From an uncultured Alphaproteobacteria bacterium (lineage in GTDB: Bacteria; Pseudomonadota; Alphaproteobacteria; RF32; CAG-239), in contig CALXTL010000014.1 in NCBI GenBank assembly GCA_944391445.1, forward strand, positions 1-45,295: a DNA stretch of 45,295 bases, in the 5' to 3' direction. Position numbers and translations under genes: made by a program. Positions 16,579-25,756 of this stretch are shown piece after piece; position 1 is the first letter of the stretch; each line of letters starts with the position of its first letter. The notes below the pieces were generated by a model. It searched no databases and was not told the DNA's origin. It worked only from the letters and a program-made list of their open reading frames with translations.

Positions 16579-17151
16579 TCATTCACCCAAAAAATCGGCC
16601 AATCTTCTGAGTTCCCTTTGTGCTGCGCCGGATATGCAGCTTTTCAGAACCGCCGCATGCACCATACTGTCACGATTAAGCGCCTGATCCAGTTCTGCGG
16701 AAGTGAACAATTGAAAAACGTCCATATCCTTTGATACCAGCATAATCCGCTGATGTCCATCATTTCCGGCATCTTTTGCTTCCAGAATAAAAGCGGCTTT
16801 ACCTTTTTTGACGGCTTCAAGAACCTTGTCCAGACCGCAGACAAAAGCACCGGCCTTGCGTGAAAGCGAAACAGCACCAAGAGCATTATGCCGCAGTAGG
16901 TTCTCCGTAAGCACAACCAAATCATCTGCCGGTCGGACTTTCTTTTTCAAGACTTTGGCAAAAACATTGCTTTCAACGGCTTTGTTCAGCAAAAGTTTCG
17001 AATTTGAAACGTAAATTCCTTTGCCGGGCAGCCTTTTCTTGAAATCGGGAATAATTTCATTGTCCGGCGACAAAGAAAAACGCAGCAACTTATCTTTTTC
17101 AAGAATTTTGCCGGTTATAATACATTTACGTGTGGTCGCTATCTCTGCCAT
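16579..17151 (-). CDS. ylxR: YlxR/L7Ae two-domain RNA-binding protein
   Basis: The first ~85 residues of 190 are a YlxR (DUF448) domain: TRKCIITGKILEKDKLLRF and LPGKGIYVS. Residues 88-190 look like an L7Ae-family RNA-binding domain (LGAVSLSRKAGAFVCG, AAFILEAKDAG). This fusion between nusA and infB is usual in alphaproteobacteria. Role inferred: RNA binding linked to transcription or ribosome assembly. It is 81 nt downstream of nusA and 31 nt upstream of infB, on the same transcript. Confidence 0.9.
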   Translation of the reverse strand: MAEIATTRKCIITGKILEKDKLLRFSLSPDNEIIPDFKKRLPGKGIYVSNSKLLLNKAVESNVFAKVLKKKVRPADDLVVLTENLLRHNALGAVSLSRKAGAFVCGLDKVLEAVKKGKAAFILEAKDAGNDGHQRIMLVSKDMDVFQLFTSAELDQALNRDSMVHAAVLKSCISGAAQRELRRLADFLGE

Positions 17152-17232
17152 CTCTTTCCCTTAAAAAGAATTATTTTTGCGACCGGTTCGGAACACCGGG
17201 TAAAACCGAATGTTCCGTCCGGCCTCAAACAA

Positions 17233-18774
17233 TTACTTTTCTTCGGCGTTTTCCTGTTCTTCGGCATCAAACCAGTGTTGACGCGCGGCCATAATGATTC
17301 TGTTGGCCTCCTGAATGGAAATAACATCTTCGCCGAGCAGTTCAATCAATTCATCAGCGGCCAAATCAGCCAGATCATCAATGGTTTTGATACCTTTGCC
17401 GGCCAAGGTCAGCAGCATATCTCGGTCAAGTCCCTCAATACCTTGCAGCTTTTCGTCAAGACCAAGCGCTTTGCTTTTTTCGGCAAATTCGCGGTCGCGT
17501 TTTTCAACATACTCTTTGGCGCGCGATTGCAGCTCTTTGGCTACGTCTTCATCAAAGCCTTCAATTTCGGAAAGCTCGCTTAGTTCAACCATGGCGATTT
17601 CATCCACATTGGAAAAGCCTTCTGCAATTAACAAATGCGCAATCATCTCATCCACATCCAAAGCTTCCATAAAGCGCTGTGAGCGGACTTTGTTTTCGTT
17701 AGAGCGGCGTTCTTGCTCCTGTTCTTCAGTCAAAACATCAATATCGCAGCCAAGTAATTGAGCGGCAAGTTTAACATTTTGTCCGCGGCGACCGATGGCA
17801 ATTGAGAATTGCTCCTGCGGAACAACGGCTTCAATGCGATTATTTTCTTCGTCAATAACTACCTTTGTCACCTCAGCCGGAGCCAGAGCGCTGACAATAT
17901 ATTGTGCTTTGTCATCGGAATAGGGGACAATATCAATTTTTTCGCCCTGCAGCTCGGTGACAACGGCCTGCACGCGAATACCGCGCAAACCGACACAAGC
18001 CCCGACAGCATCCACCGTTACATCATCGGTTTTAACCGCAATTTTGGCTTTAGAGCCGGGATCGCGGGCAACACTGACGATTTTAACGATGCCGTCATAA
18101 ATTTCCGGGACTTCGGAAGTAAACAATTTTGCCAAAAACTCAGGACAGGTGCGTGACAAAAAGATCTGCGGTCCTTTGTTTTCACGGCGCACATCCAAAA
18201 CATAAGCTCGGATTCGATCGCCGTTTTTGAACTTTTCCCGCGGGATAATTTCATCGCGGCGCAAAACAGCTTCGGTTTTGCCAATATCCAAGATAACATT
18301 GCCGAATTCAATTCTCTTAACCGTGCCGTTGACAATTGTGCCGATTTTTTCTTTGTATTCTTCAAACTGCTTGTTGCGCTCGGCATCGCGGACTTTTTGC
18401 ACAATAACCTGCTTGGCTGTCTGTGCGGCAATTCGCCCGAAGTCGATCGGCGGCAGAGCATCGATAATAAATTCGCCGACTTTGATATTGGGTTCATAGG
18501 CCTGAGCCTCATCCAATGTCAACTGAGCTGCCTCGTTTTCAATATCATCGGGGCCGGCCACAACTTCGCGATAGCGCGACAACGTAATGGCGCCGGTTTT
18601 GCGATCAATCTGAGCCCGGATATCGTGTTCGAAACCATATTTGGAACGGGCCGCTTTTTGGATGGCAACTTCCATGGCATCAAAAATATCGTCGCGTTCG
18701 ATGTTTTTCTCTCTGGCAACGGTATCGGCAACCAAGATAATATCGGGTCTGGGCATATTTTCGGTATTTTGCAT
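17233..18774 (-). CDS. nusA: Transcription termination/antitermination factor NusA
   Basis: The 513-residue protein binds RNA polymerase and nascent RNA and modulates pausing and termination. It has an N-terminal NusA domain (1-125), S1 domain (about 135-200), two KH domains (about 230-345; GLRGIRVQAVV, SIAIGRRGQNVKLAAQLLG) and acidic C-terminal helix-hairpin-helix repeats (LQGIEGLDRDMLLTLAGKGI). ATG 18774 is chosen because GAGGAAG sits just upstream; a TTG at 18786 is the alternative. It follows rimP after 24 nt. Confidence 0.96.
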   Translation of the reverse strand: MQNTENMPRPDIILVADTVAREKNIERDDIFDAMEVAIQKAARSKYGFEHDIRAQIDRKTGAITLSRYREVVAGPDDIENEAAQLTLDEAQAYEPNIKVGEFIIDALPPIDFGRIAAQTAKQVIVQKVRDAERNKQFEEYKEKIGTIVNGTVKRIEFGNVILDIGKTEAVLRRDEIIPREKFKNGDRIRAYVLDVRRENKGPQIFLSRTCPEFLAKLFTSEVPEIYDGIVKIVSVARDPGSKAKIAVKTDDVTVDAVGACVGLRGIRVQAVVTELQGEKIDIVPYSDDKAQYIVSALAPAEVTKVVIDEENNRIEAVVPQEQFSIAIGRRGQNVKLAAQLLGCDIDVLTEEQEQERRSNENKVRSQRFMEALDVDEMIAHLLIAEGFSNVDEIAMVELSELSEIEGFDEDVAKELQSRAKEYVEKRDREFAEKSKALGLDEKLQGIEGLDRDMLLTLAGKGIKTIDDLADLAADELIELLGEDVISIQEANRIIMAARQHWFDAEEQENAEEK

Positions 18775-18798
18775 TTTCTTCCTCAAAATGATTTCAGT

Positions 18799-19302
18799 TT
18801 AAAGTTCTTCCGCGGTCTGAGCTTCCGCATATTTATTCAAAAGCTCCTCGGTCAAAATTAGTTTTGCTTTGGAAACGGCATCGAAAGGGATATGATATTC
18901 TGTGCCGTCCATATCAAAATCAATCAGCCGATTTTGATTAAGGCCGATGATTTTGCCTTTAAAGCGCTTGCGTCCGTCTACTTCGCTCATGGTCTCGATT
19001 CGGGCTTCGTATCCGGCGAAGCGCTTAAAATGTTCTTCTTTAGTCAACGGGCGGTCCAGCCCGGGAGAGCTGACTTCCAGCGAATACTGGCCTTCTATCG
19101 GATCTTTTTCATCCAAAACGACAGAAATTTCCCGGCTGACGGCGGCGCAGTCATCAACAGTCAGGTTTTTTCGGTCTTTGCGTTCGATCATAATCTGCAA
19201 AGTCGGATTTTTATTGCCGATGGTCATGATGCGCACGGTTTCAAAACCAAGCTTGTCAATAATCGGCTCCACCAGATCAGAAACGGGATGTTTGCCAGTC
19301 AT
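18799..19302 (-). CDS. rimP: Ribosome maturation factor RimP
   Basis: The 167-residue protein is needed for 30S maturation. The RimP N-domain (DLVEPIIDKLGFE, LQIMIERKD, DCAAVSREISVVLDE, YSLEVSSPGLDRPL) and the Sm-like C-domain (GKIIGLNQNRLIDFDMDG) are clear. TTAGGAGA is 7 nt upstream of the ATG. It is the first gene of the nusA-infB operon. Its Shine-Dalgarno lies directly against a terminator hairpin (19324-19347). Confidence 0.96.
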   Translation of the reverse strand: MTGKHPVSDLVEPIIDKLGFETVRIMTIGNKNPTLQIMIERKDRKNLTVDDCAAVSREISVVLDEKDPIEGQYSLEVSSPGLDRPLTKEEHFKRFAGYEARIETMSEVDGRKRFKGKIIGLNQNRLIDFDMDGTEYHIPFDAVSKAKLILTEELLNKYAEAQTAEEL

Positions 19303-19317
19303 CTGTCGATTCTCCTA

Positions 19318-19347
19318 ACAAAAAAGCGGGAGTTTTGCACCCCGCTT
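19318..19347 (-). terminator. Terminator/attenuator directly before rimP
   Basis: On the minus strand AAGCGGG pairs with CCCGCTT around 10 nt, followed by TTTTG and immediately by the rimP ribosome binding site. It lies 79 nt after the lptG stop, so it may simply end lptG. Because no promoter fits between it and rimP, transcripts of the nusA operon must pass through it. Confidence 0.65.
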
Positions 19348-19425
19348 CCTATAATAAACCATCACTATGCCAACTATATATCATAAAAAAATAAAAAATC
19401 CAGCATTTTTTTATGGTTATTGTTT

Positions 19426-20532
19426 TCAACCGTCTTCCAGATGCAGCAGTAAAGATACGCTGATCAGAGTCGTAATTAAAAATGGCGTTGAAACGGCCAG
19501 CAAAATCGGAATAAAATCATTAAGTCCGAAAGCATAAACAAGCTGTGTCATAAAATAAACCAGAAATCCGGTGGTAATGCCGCCGACAATCAAATACATC
19601 ACGCCGCCGCGCCGGTTGTTGGGACGTAGAGCAAAAACAGCCGCCACCAAAACCATTGAGCAAAGCAAAAACGGCGAGATCAAGAGAGAGTAATAACGCA
19701 GTCTGTGACGTTGAGCTGAAAAGCCTGAACTTTCGTAAAAAGAAATAATCGATGGCAGCGCCCAAAAAGAAATTGCTTCCGGCTCCACAAAGTTTTCTTT
19801 GATACGATTGATATCCAAAGAGGTTTTATATGTCATGCTGTTGCGGGATACTGTCGGATATCCGGCGCGAAAAATATGCGCGTCTTTAAGTTCAAACTGC
19901 CCTTCCTGCAAAATACCGGCAAAAGCCTCGATTCGCCGTCCCGGTTGGGATCGTCGGTCCATTTCAATGATTGTGACGCCGCGCAGCAGCAGATCATTTT
20001 TTTCCTGACGCAATGACTGCGCCTGCAAAACCATAACGTTGTTTTCGTCAATAGCTTCGCGGATCCACAGTCCTTTATCGGAAAACAACACGGCGCGCGG
20101 ATTTTTTGTTTTCATCCGGTAATAAAGAGTTTCATACATGTCATACATGCGTGCCGAAATCGGATTGATCAGGGTAACATTGATAATTCCGACAACAAAA
20201 ACCGCCGTCATCACCGGCAGCAAAAATCCCCAAATTGAAACGCCGGCCGCCCGCATAATGACAAATTCATTGCTTTTGCTGAGTTTCCAAAACGTAGCCA
20301 TGGCCGCAATCATCACCACGAAAGGGAAAACCATTTCGATGGTCCGCGGCAGCTTGGTAAAAGCAAGCTTCAGCACCAAAACAAAACCGACTTCCGGCCG
20401 GTCGGCCGTCCGCCGCAGCAGTTCCACAACCTCAAACAGCATAACCACGCTGACCACCATAAACAGCACGGCCAGAAAGTTAAACAATATCTGGCGGGTA
20501 AGATAGCGTCCCAAAATTGAAGTCGGTTTCAT
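19426..20532 (-). CDS. lptG: LPS transport permease LptG
   Basis: A 368-residue YjgP/YjgQ-family inner-membrane protein. Its N-terminal helices (FLAVLFMVVSVVMLFEVVEL, MVFPFVVMIAAMATFWKLS) and three C-terminal helices flank a periplasmic beta-jellyroll domain (about 130-260). With LptF and LptB it drives LPS from the inner membrane to the LptA bridge. The C-terminal LLHLEDG is characteristic of alphaproteobacterial LptG rather than LptF. lptF is not adjacent. Confidence 0.9.
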   Translation of the reverse strand: MKPTSILGRYLTRQILFNFLAVLFMVVSVVMLFEVVELLRRTADRPEVGFVLVLKLAFTKLPRTIEMVFPFVVMIAAMATFWKLSKSNEFVIMRAAGVSIWGFLLPVMTAVFVVGIINVTLINPISARMYDMYETLYYRMKTKNPRAVLFSDKGLWIREAIDENNVMVLQAQSLRQEKNDLLLRGVTIIEMDRRSQPGRRIEAFAGILQEGQFELKDAHIFRAGYPTVSRNSMTYKTSLDINRIKENFVEPEAISFWALPSIISFYESSGFSAQRHRLRYYSLLISPFLLCSMVLVAAVFALRPNNRRGGVMYLIVGGITTGFLVYFMTQLVYAFGLNDFIPILLAVSTPFLITTLISVSLLLHLEDG

Positions 20533-20599
20533 GGTGAAAATCTTATCAGTTAATCTGTTTCACAACATAGTCGCAAAAGCAAATTTAGGCAAGCTAAAT

Positions 20600-21523
20600 T
20601 TATCCGAGTTTTGACAGATAGCGTTCAATGGCGTCAGGCAAAATCACGACAATTTGCCGGCCGGCAAATTCCGAACGCTTGGCAATTTGCAAAGCAGCCC
20701 ATACGGCGGCGCCGGCCGAGATTCCGATTGGCAGCCCCTCCAGTCGTGCGGTTTCTTTGGCGGTGTCAAAAGCCTGTTCGTTGCTCACGTCAATAACCTC
20801 ATCAACCAGGCGGGCATCATACAAAGGCGGTACAAATCCGGCCCCGATGCCGTCAATTTCATGCGGGGCAGCCGCCTTGCCGTTCAACACGGCACTGTTT
20901 TTAGGCTCAACCGCAACCACATAAAGATCAGGGTTTGATGTCCTGAGAGTTGCCGCAATGCCGCTTAAAGTGCCGGATGTGCCAACCCCCGCCACCAAAA
21001 CGTCAAGTTCGCCGCCGGTATCTTCCAGCAGCTCCACGCTGGTGCCAAAACGATGCGCATCAACATTTGCCTGATTACAAAACTGGTCAAAGACAATAAC
21101 ATTGGGATTTTTCTCTTGCAGCATATCAACCTTGGCCAGTGCGCCCTTCATCCCGTCCTCTTTGGGAGTCAGAATAACTTCTGCCCCAAAATGCCGCATC
21201 AGCGAAATTCGCTCGCGGCTCATATTTTCCGGCATGGCGATAACCAGTTTATAACCCTTCTGCGCGCAAAAGGCCGCCAGGGCAATGCCGGTATTGCCGC
21301 TGGTTGCTTCCACAAAAACCGTTTCCGGTAAGATTTTTCCTTCTTTTTCAAGCTTTTCAATCATGCATAACGCGGCTCTGTCCTTAATTGAAAACAACGG
21401 ATTGTAAAATTCGCATTTGGCAAGAATTTCTGCTTTTGCCTCGTGTTTTTTCATAAGTTTGCCAAGCCGCAGCAATGGCGTGCGACCAACCATTTCCGTA
21501 AGGGAATTGTAAATGCGTTTCAT
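20600..21523 (-). CDS. cysK: Cysteine synthase
   Basis: A PLP enzyme that makes cysteine from O-acetylserine and sulfide. The 307 residues include the PLP lysine in PLFSIKDRAA, the substrate loop TSGNTGIALA, the phosphate loop GVGTSGTLSG and GISAGAAVWAAL. The start is supported by AAGAGAGAAG before the ATG. Transcribed alone, divergent from the Sel1-type gene at 21624. CysM-like specificity cannot be excluded by eye. Confidence 0.93.
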   Translation of the reverse strand: MKRIYNSLTEMVGRTPLLRLGKLMKKHEAKAEILAKCEFYNPLFSIKDRAALCMIEKLEKEGKILPETVFVEATSGNTGIALAAFCAQKGYKLVIAMPENMSRERISLMRHFGAEVILTPKEDGMKGALAKVDMLQEKNPNVIVFDQFCNQANVDAHRFGTSVELLEDTGGELDVLVAGVGTSGTLSGIAATLRTSNPDLYVVAVEPKNSAVLNGKAAAPHEIDGIGAGFVPPLYDARLVDEVIDVSNEQAFDTAKETARLEGLPIGISAGAAVWAALQIAKRSEFAGRQIVVILPDAIERYLSKLG

Positions 21524-21571
21524 TTTTCTTCTCTCTTAAAAATGTTTATAATCCCGAAAAAGCTCTAGACC

Positions 21572-21600
21572 TGTATAGCAACAATTTGTTATAATTACAA
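21572..21600 (-). promoter_or_regulatory. Candidate cysK promoter
   Basis: On the minus strand TTGTAA, a 17-nt spacer and TATACA lie about 50 nt upstream of the cysK start. A TATAAT on the plus strand (21590-21595) overlaps it and could serve the divergent gene. Confidence 0.4.
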
Positions 21601-21623
21601 CGATTTAATGTAGTGCCGAAAAC

Positions 21624-22187
21624 ATGAAGAGACAACTTGCCGTCATTTTTTTTGCTCTGTCGCTGTTTTCACCCGGCAGTTTTGCCCGGGCATCCAGTCT
21701 TGACGAGCTGTACCGGGATATCATTCGTTCCGACAACGAAGGATATCTGCCGTTGTTTGTCAAAAATCGCAAAAAGCCTGATATACTTGGAGGAGAGCAA
21801 ACAATGCCGCAGGCGCCTTCTTCGGAGAAAAAAAGCGTCGAGGACGTTGCGCCGGTCAGCTTGATTAACCCGATCCCGGCGCGGGAAGCCGCAGTCAAAG
21901 CCAAACAGCTTAAATGGGAGCAAACTTTGCGTGCTGTTGAGCAAAACCGCGTTACGCCGCTAGAGCTGGATGAAATCCGCTACCGTCTGAGTCTGAACGA
22001 TCCCAAAGCCATAGAGGTCATGGCCTGGATGTATACCAAAGGGGTCGGTGTGCAGGTAAATTATGTTGAGGCCTATAAGCTGTATCAAAAAGCTGCGGCA
22101 CTTAACATTCCTCATGCGCATGAAAACGCGCTTCTGCTTTTCAGAGCCATGAACGAAGACCAGCGCAATCTTCTCAAAGGTTATTGA
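21624..22187 (+). CDS. Exported Sel1-repeat protein
   Basis: A 187-residue protein with an N-terminal signal peptide (ending FARA). After a disordered Pro/Glu/Lys stretch (50-85), the C-terminal half has one clear Sel1-like repeat: DPKAIEVMAWMYTKGVGVQVNYVEAYKLYQKAA. Sel1 repeats mediate protein binding. A periplasmic location is inferred. The 3' end overlaps that of gmk by 7 nt (convergent). Confidence 0.8.
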   Translation: MKRQLAVIFFALSLFSPGSFARASSLDELYRDIIRSDNEGYLPLFVKNRKKPDILGGEQTMPQAPSSEKKSVEDVAPVSLINPIPAREAAVKAKQLKWEQTLRAVEQNRVTPLELDEIRYRLSLNDPKAIEVMAWMYTKGVGVQVNYVEAYKLYQKAAALNIPHAHENALLLFRAMNEDQRNLLKGY

Positions 22188-22849
22188 TTCTCGGCCTGAG
22201 CTTCTTTGATAAGTTCTTTGACAAACCCTTTCAGGCCGACCTGGCGCACTCTTTTCATCCTTTCTCCGGAAATAATTTTTTGGATTTTTTTGACTGTTTC
22301 ATCCAGATTTACATTGACAATTACATAGTCAAATTCATTCCAGTGGCTGATTTTGTCAAGAATAATGCTCATCCTTTGTTCAATGACTTCGGGAGTATCT
22401 GTTCCGCGTTTAACCAGTCTTTCGCGCAATTCTTTAATTGATGGCGGCAGCAAATAAATTGTGACAACGTCGTCTTTGGCTTTTTGGCGCATTTGTCGAC
22501 AGCCGGCCCAGTCCATGTCAAACAAAACATCCTGTCCGACATTGATAAAACTGTCGACTTCCGAACGCAAGGTGCCGTAACGTGCGCCATATTGAGAATC
22601 AACATATTCATAAAAAGCGTCTTGTTTTAAAAATTCGTCATATTGCTCGTCGGTCACAAAGTAATAATCAACACCGTCAACTTCGCCTTCGCGGGGTTTG
22701 CGCGTTGTCACCGAAACCGACCATTTGATGTTGCTGTCCTGCCGCAGGATTTCTTTGGCAACGGTTCCTTTTCCGGTTCCTGAAGGTGCTTCGATAATAA
22801 ACATTGCTCCCTTGCGCACTTTTTTTAATCTATTGATAATTTCATTCAT
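22181..22849 (-). CDS. gmk: Guanylate kinase
   Basis: Phosphorylates GMP to GDP. Of 222 residues, the P-loop EAPSGTGKGT is near 20-29, followed by SVTTRKPREGEVDGVDYYFV and YEYVDSQYGARYGT (GMP site), DVLFDMDWAG and the lid region KRGTDTPEVIEQRM. ATG 22849 is preferred, with GGGAGG 10 nt upstream; an ATG at 22876 would add nine unlikely residues. Confidence 0.96.
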   Translation of the reverse strand: MNEIINRLKKVRKGAMFIIEAPSGTGKGTVAKEILRQDSNIKWSVSVTTRKPREGEVDGVDYYFVTDEQYDEFLKQDAFYEYVDSQYGARYGTLRSEVDSFINVGQDVLFDMDWAGCRQMRQKAKDDVVTIYLLPPSIKELRERLVKRGTDTPEVIEQRMSIILDKISHWNEFDYVIVNVNLDETVKKIQKIISGERMKRVRQVGLKGFVKELIKEAQAENQ

Positions 22850-22942
22850 AGATTGAAAACCTCCCTTGCAAATCATGCTTTGATGTTTATACTTGGCATA
22901 ACATATAAATACTTAACAAGTTTTTACATCGGGAGTCAAGAG

Positions 22943-23701
22943 ATGCAAAAATTCCAAAATATTTTAATTACCGGCGCCTCCAGTGGTATTGGCGAGGCCT
23001 TGGCGGTGCACTTTGCAAGTTCCGGGGCGCGAACGCTATTTTTATGCGGCCGCGATACGGCCAGGCTGGAGCAGGTAGCAGACACTTGCCGCAAATATCA
23101 GACAACAGTTTATGCCAAAGTTCTCGATGTAACCGACCGCTCGGCAGTCAAAGCCTGGATGGAAGAATGTGAAAAAAACGCGCCGCTCAACCTGGTTATG
23201 GCCAATGCCGGTGTTGCCACGTTGAAAGAAACGGATGAAAACATATACCAAACGTTTAATATCAATTTATTGGGCGTCTTAAACACGGCACTACCGGCCA
23301 TCGAAATTTTTAAACGGCGTCAAGACACCAACAAGACTCTGGCTTTGACCAGTTCAATTGCCGGCTATCATGGTTTGATGACTTGCCCGTCATACAGCGC
23401 CAGCAAAGCGGCGGTCAAAGCCTGGGGAGAAGCGCAGCGTCTGGCTCTACGGCGGTTTAATATTAATGTCAGCGTCATTTGTCCGGGTTTTGTCCGTTCA
23501 CGGATTACCGACAAAAACAAATGTCCGATGCCGTTCTTCATGGAAGCGCCGGCGGCCGCGCGCATTATTGCCGATCGTTTGGAAAAAAATATCGGGTTGA
23601 TAGCGTTTCCCTGGCCGATGCGCTTGGCTTCGTGGTTAGGAGCTGTTTTGCCGGCGCGGCTTGGCGAATTTATTTATTCGCGTTTGCCTTATAAAGTTTA
23701 G
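22943..23701 (+). CDS. Short-chain dehydrogenase/reductase
   Basis: A classical SDR of 252 residues. It has a Rossmann nucleotide site ITGASSGIGEALA (8-20), the NAG motif in VMANAGVA, catalytic Ser in ALTSSIAGYHG and the YSASKAA Tyr-Lys pair, then PGFVRSRITDKN. NAD(P)-dependent oxidoreductase; substrate not predictable. GGGAGTCAAGAG precedes the ATG at 22943. The C-terminal WPMRLASWLGAVLP stretch is hydrophobic and may touch the membrane. It overlaps the end of ampG by 4 nt (convergent). Confidence 0.92.
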   Translation: MQKFQNILITGASSGIGEALAVHFASSGARTLFLCGRDTARLEQVADTCRKYQTTVYAKVLDVTDRSAVKAWMEECEKNAPLNLVMANAGVATLKETDENIYQTFNINLLGVLNTALPAIEIFKRRQDTNKTLALTSSIAGYHGLMTCPSYSASKAAVKAWGEAQRLALRRFNINVSVICPGFVRSRITDKNKCPMPFFMEAPAAARIIADRLEKNIGLIAFPWPMRLASWLGAVLPARLGEFIYSRLPYKV

Positions 23702-24981
23702 CCGCGGATAACCTTGGCTTTCACCATATAAGCCAACAGCAGCAGAGAAGGCACAACCATCAGAGAGGTCAGCCAGAAAAAGCTTGACCAAGAAACGGCA
23801 GCGGCCAAAAAACCCGAAGTCGCCGCAAACACATCGCGAGCCAGGCTCATGAAAGAAGAAAGCAGCGCATACTGCGTGGCGGTATATTCTTTATTGCACA
23901 GAGACGACAAATAAGCCACAAAAGCGGCCGTTCCCATACCTGAGGCAATGTTATCAAGAGAAATGGTCGTCATCAACACCGTCAAATCGTGTCCGGCCTG
24001 AGCCTGCCAAACAAAGGAAAGGTTGGTCAGCCCCTGCAAAATCCCGCAGAAAAGCAAAGAACGGATAATACCATAACGGTTAACCAGCACCCCGCCGATC
24101 AAGGTGCCGCCGATAGTGGCCATAATTCCGAACAGTTTGATAATGGAGGCAATTTCTATTTTGGTGAACCCCATATCGTCATAAAAAGGGTAAGCCATCG
24201 GCGCCATGTAGGCATCCGTCATCCGGTAAAGAAAAATGAACAACAGGATCACCAGCCATTTGGGCCGCCGCATAAAATCGGTAAACGGCGCCACAACCGA
24301 TTTGCGCATGAAAGAAAGAGCTTTCTCCCAAAAACTGCGCGGTGTTTTGTCAGCTTCGCGTCGCAGCGGCTCACGTTCTTTGCTGGCGCATAAAATCGCA
24401 ATCATGCCGATAACGGCGCCGAGAGCCATAATTTTATAAACATCTTCCCAAGACATCACGGCCGCTAAAAACAAAGCTCCGGCGCCGGAAAACAAAGTGC
24501 CGAAACGATAACCGAGAACAAATACCGCCACACCGGCGCCTTGCTCGCGGGTGTTGAAAGATTCAATCCGGTAGGCGTCCAAAACAATATCTTGCGTTGC
24601 CGAAGCCATAACCATCAAAAAAGCAAATATGGCCATATTGACCGGGTTTTGAGCCGGGTTTGTAATCGCCATGCCCCAAATGGCCAGCATCAGCCATATT
24701 TGTGCAAACAGTGCCCAGCCACGCCGCCGGCCCAGGCGGCCGAATAACGGCAGATAAATGCGGTCAACCACAGGAGACCACAACCATTTAAAGCTGTAAG
24801 GGGCTTTGGCCAGAGAAAAAAGACCGATGGCCGCCAGCGATACGCCGGCATCCTTAAGCCATAAACTAAAAGTGCCAAAAACCAAAAGATAAGGGAAACC
24901 GCTCGAAAATCCGAGCAGAACCATTGTCAGCATGCGCTTGTCGCCGTATACTTCTATTGCTTTCAGCCACTTTTTCAGCAT
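23698..24981 (-). CDS. ampG: AmpG-type muropeptide MFS transporter
   Basis: A 427-residue protein with about 12 membrane segments. GFSSGFPYLLVFGTFSLWL, FKWLWSPVVDR, ASATQDIVLDAYRIE and GYRFGTLFSGAGALFLA match the AmpG family of inner-membrane importers of anhydro-muropeptides for cell-wall recycling. ATG 24981 is chosen (AGGAGAG 8 nt upstream); an ATG at 25005 is upstream in frame. murI and a lytic transglycosylase elsewhere in the window belong to the same cell-wall economy. Confidence 0.88.
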   Translation of the reverse strand: MLKKWLKAIEVYGDKRMLTMVLLGFSSGFPYLLVFGTFSLWLKDAGVSLAAIGLFSLAKAPYSFKWLWSPVVDRIYLPLFGRLGRRRGWALFAQIWLMLAIWGMAITNPAQNPVNMAIFAFLMVMASATQDIVLDAYRIESFNTREQGAGVAVFVLGYRFGTLFSGAGALFLAAVMSWEDVYKIMALGAVIGMIAILCASKEREPLRREADKTPRSFWEKALSFMRKSVVAPFTDFMRRPKWLVILLFIFLYRMTDAYMAPMAYPFYDDMGFTKIEIASIIKLFGIMATIGGTLIGGVLVNRYGIIRSLLFCGILQGLTNLSFVWQAQAGHDLTVLMTTISLDNIASGMGTAAFVAYLSSLCNKEYTATQYALLSSFMSLARDVFAATSGFLAAAVSWSSFFWLTSLMVVPSLLLLAYMVKAKVIRG

Positions 24982-25105
24982 TGAGAATCTCTCCTGAAAC
25001 CGCATCTTAAAGCAAATTAGTTAAAACTCCCTTTGCATTTTGGAAAAGAAAAAGATTCTTTTGCCGGTCATCTGCTTTATGTTCAAACAAGAAAGCTGAG
25101 GTAAA

Positions 25106-25756
25106 TTATCTTTCGGCGCATAAAGCGGCAATTTCCGCTTGTAGTTCATTGAGGCCAAGTTTTTTTTCAGAGCTGGTGGCCAGAATTTTCTGGTGAGCGG
25201 CGGCATGTTCGCCGACAGCTTTTTGTGTTTGTGCAAGAACATCAGCCAAGGCCTTATCGCTGATTTTATCAATTTTGGTCAAAACAATTTGATAAGTCAC
25301 CGCCGCCGCGTCAAGCAGTTTCATAATATCTGTATCGACTTTTTTGATGCCATGCCGGGAATCAATCAGCAAAAACACCCGTTTGAGGTTAACTCTGCCT
25401 TGCAGATAAGCAAAAATCATGCGCTGCCACTGTCGGACCATTGTTTCCGGAGCTTGGGCATAGCCATAGCCGGGCAGGTCAACCAGATAAATTTTACCGC
25501 TCAGGTCAAAATAGTTCAGTTGCTGAGTTCTTCCCGGAGTATTTGACGTTTTGGCCAGACCTTTCTGCCCGGTAATAGCGTTGATAATGCTTGATTTTCC
25601 GACATTTGACCGGCCGGCAAAGGCGACTTCCGGCAACACTGCCGCCGGCAATTGTTCCAGCCGCGCAACACTGAGCATAAATTGAGCGCCTCTTCTGAAC
25701 AAAGCCTGAGCGGCGGCTAATTCCTCAGAAGAAAATGCCTGCGGTGCAAACGCCAT
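25106..25756 (-). CDS. engB: Ribosome-biogenesis GTPase EngB/YsxC
   Basis: A TrmE-Era-EngA-EngB-type GTPase of 216 residues involved in 50S assembly. G1 GRSNVGKSS (48-56), G2 NTPGRTQ, G3 DLPGYGYA, G4 TKID and G5-like ATSSEKKLG are present. The start shares a base with the yidC stop (TGATG), so it is translationally coupled to yidC. Confidence 0.95.
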   Translation of the reverse strand: MAFAPQAFSSEELAAAQALFRRGAQFMLSVARLEQLPAAVLPEVAFAGRSNVGKSSIINAITGQKGLAKTSNTPGRTQQLNYFDLSGKIYLVDLPGYGYAQAPETMVRQWQRMIFAYLQGRVNLKRVFLLIDSRHGIKKVDTDIMKLLDAAAVTYQIVLTKIDKISDKALADVLAQTQKAVGEHAAAHQKILATSSEKKLGLNELQAEIAALCAER

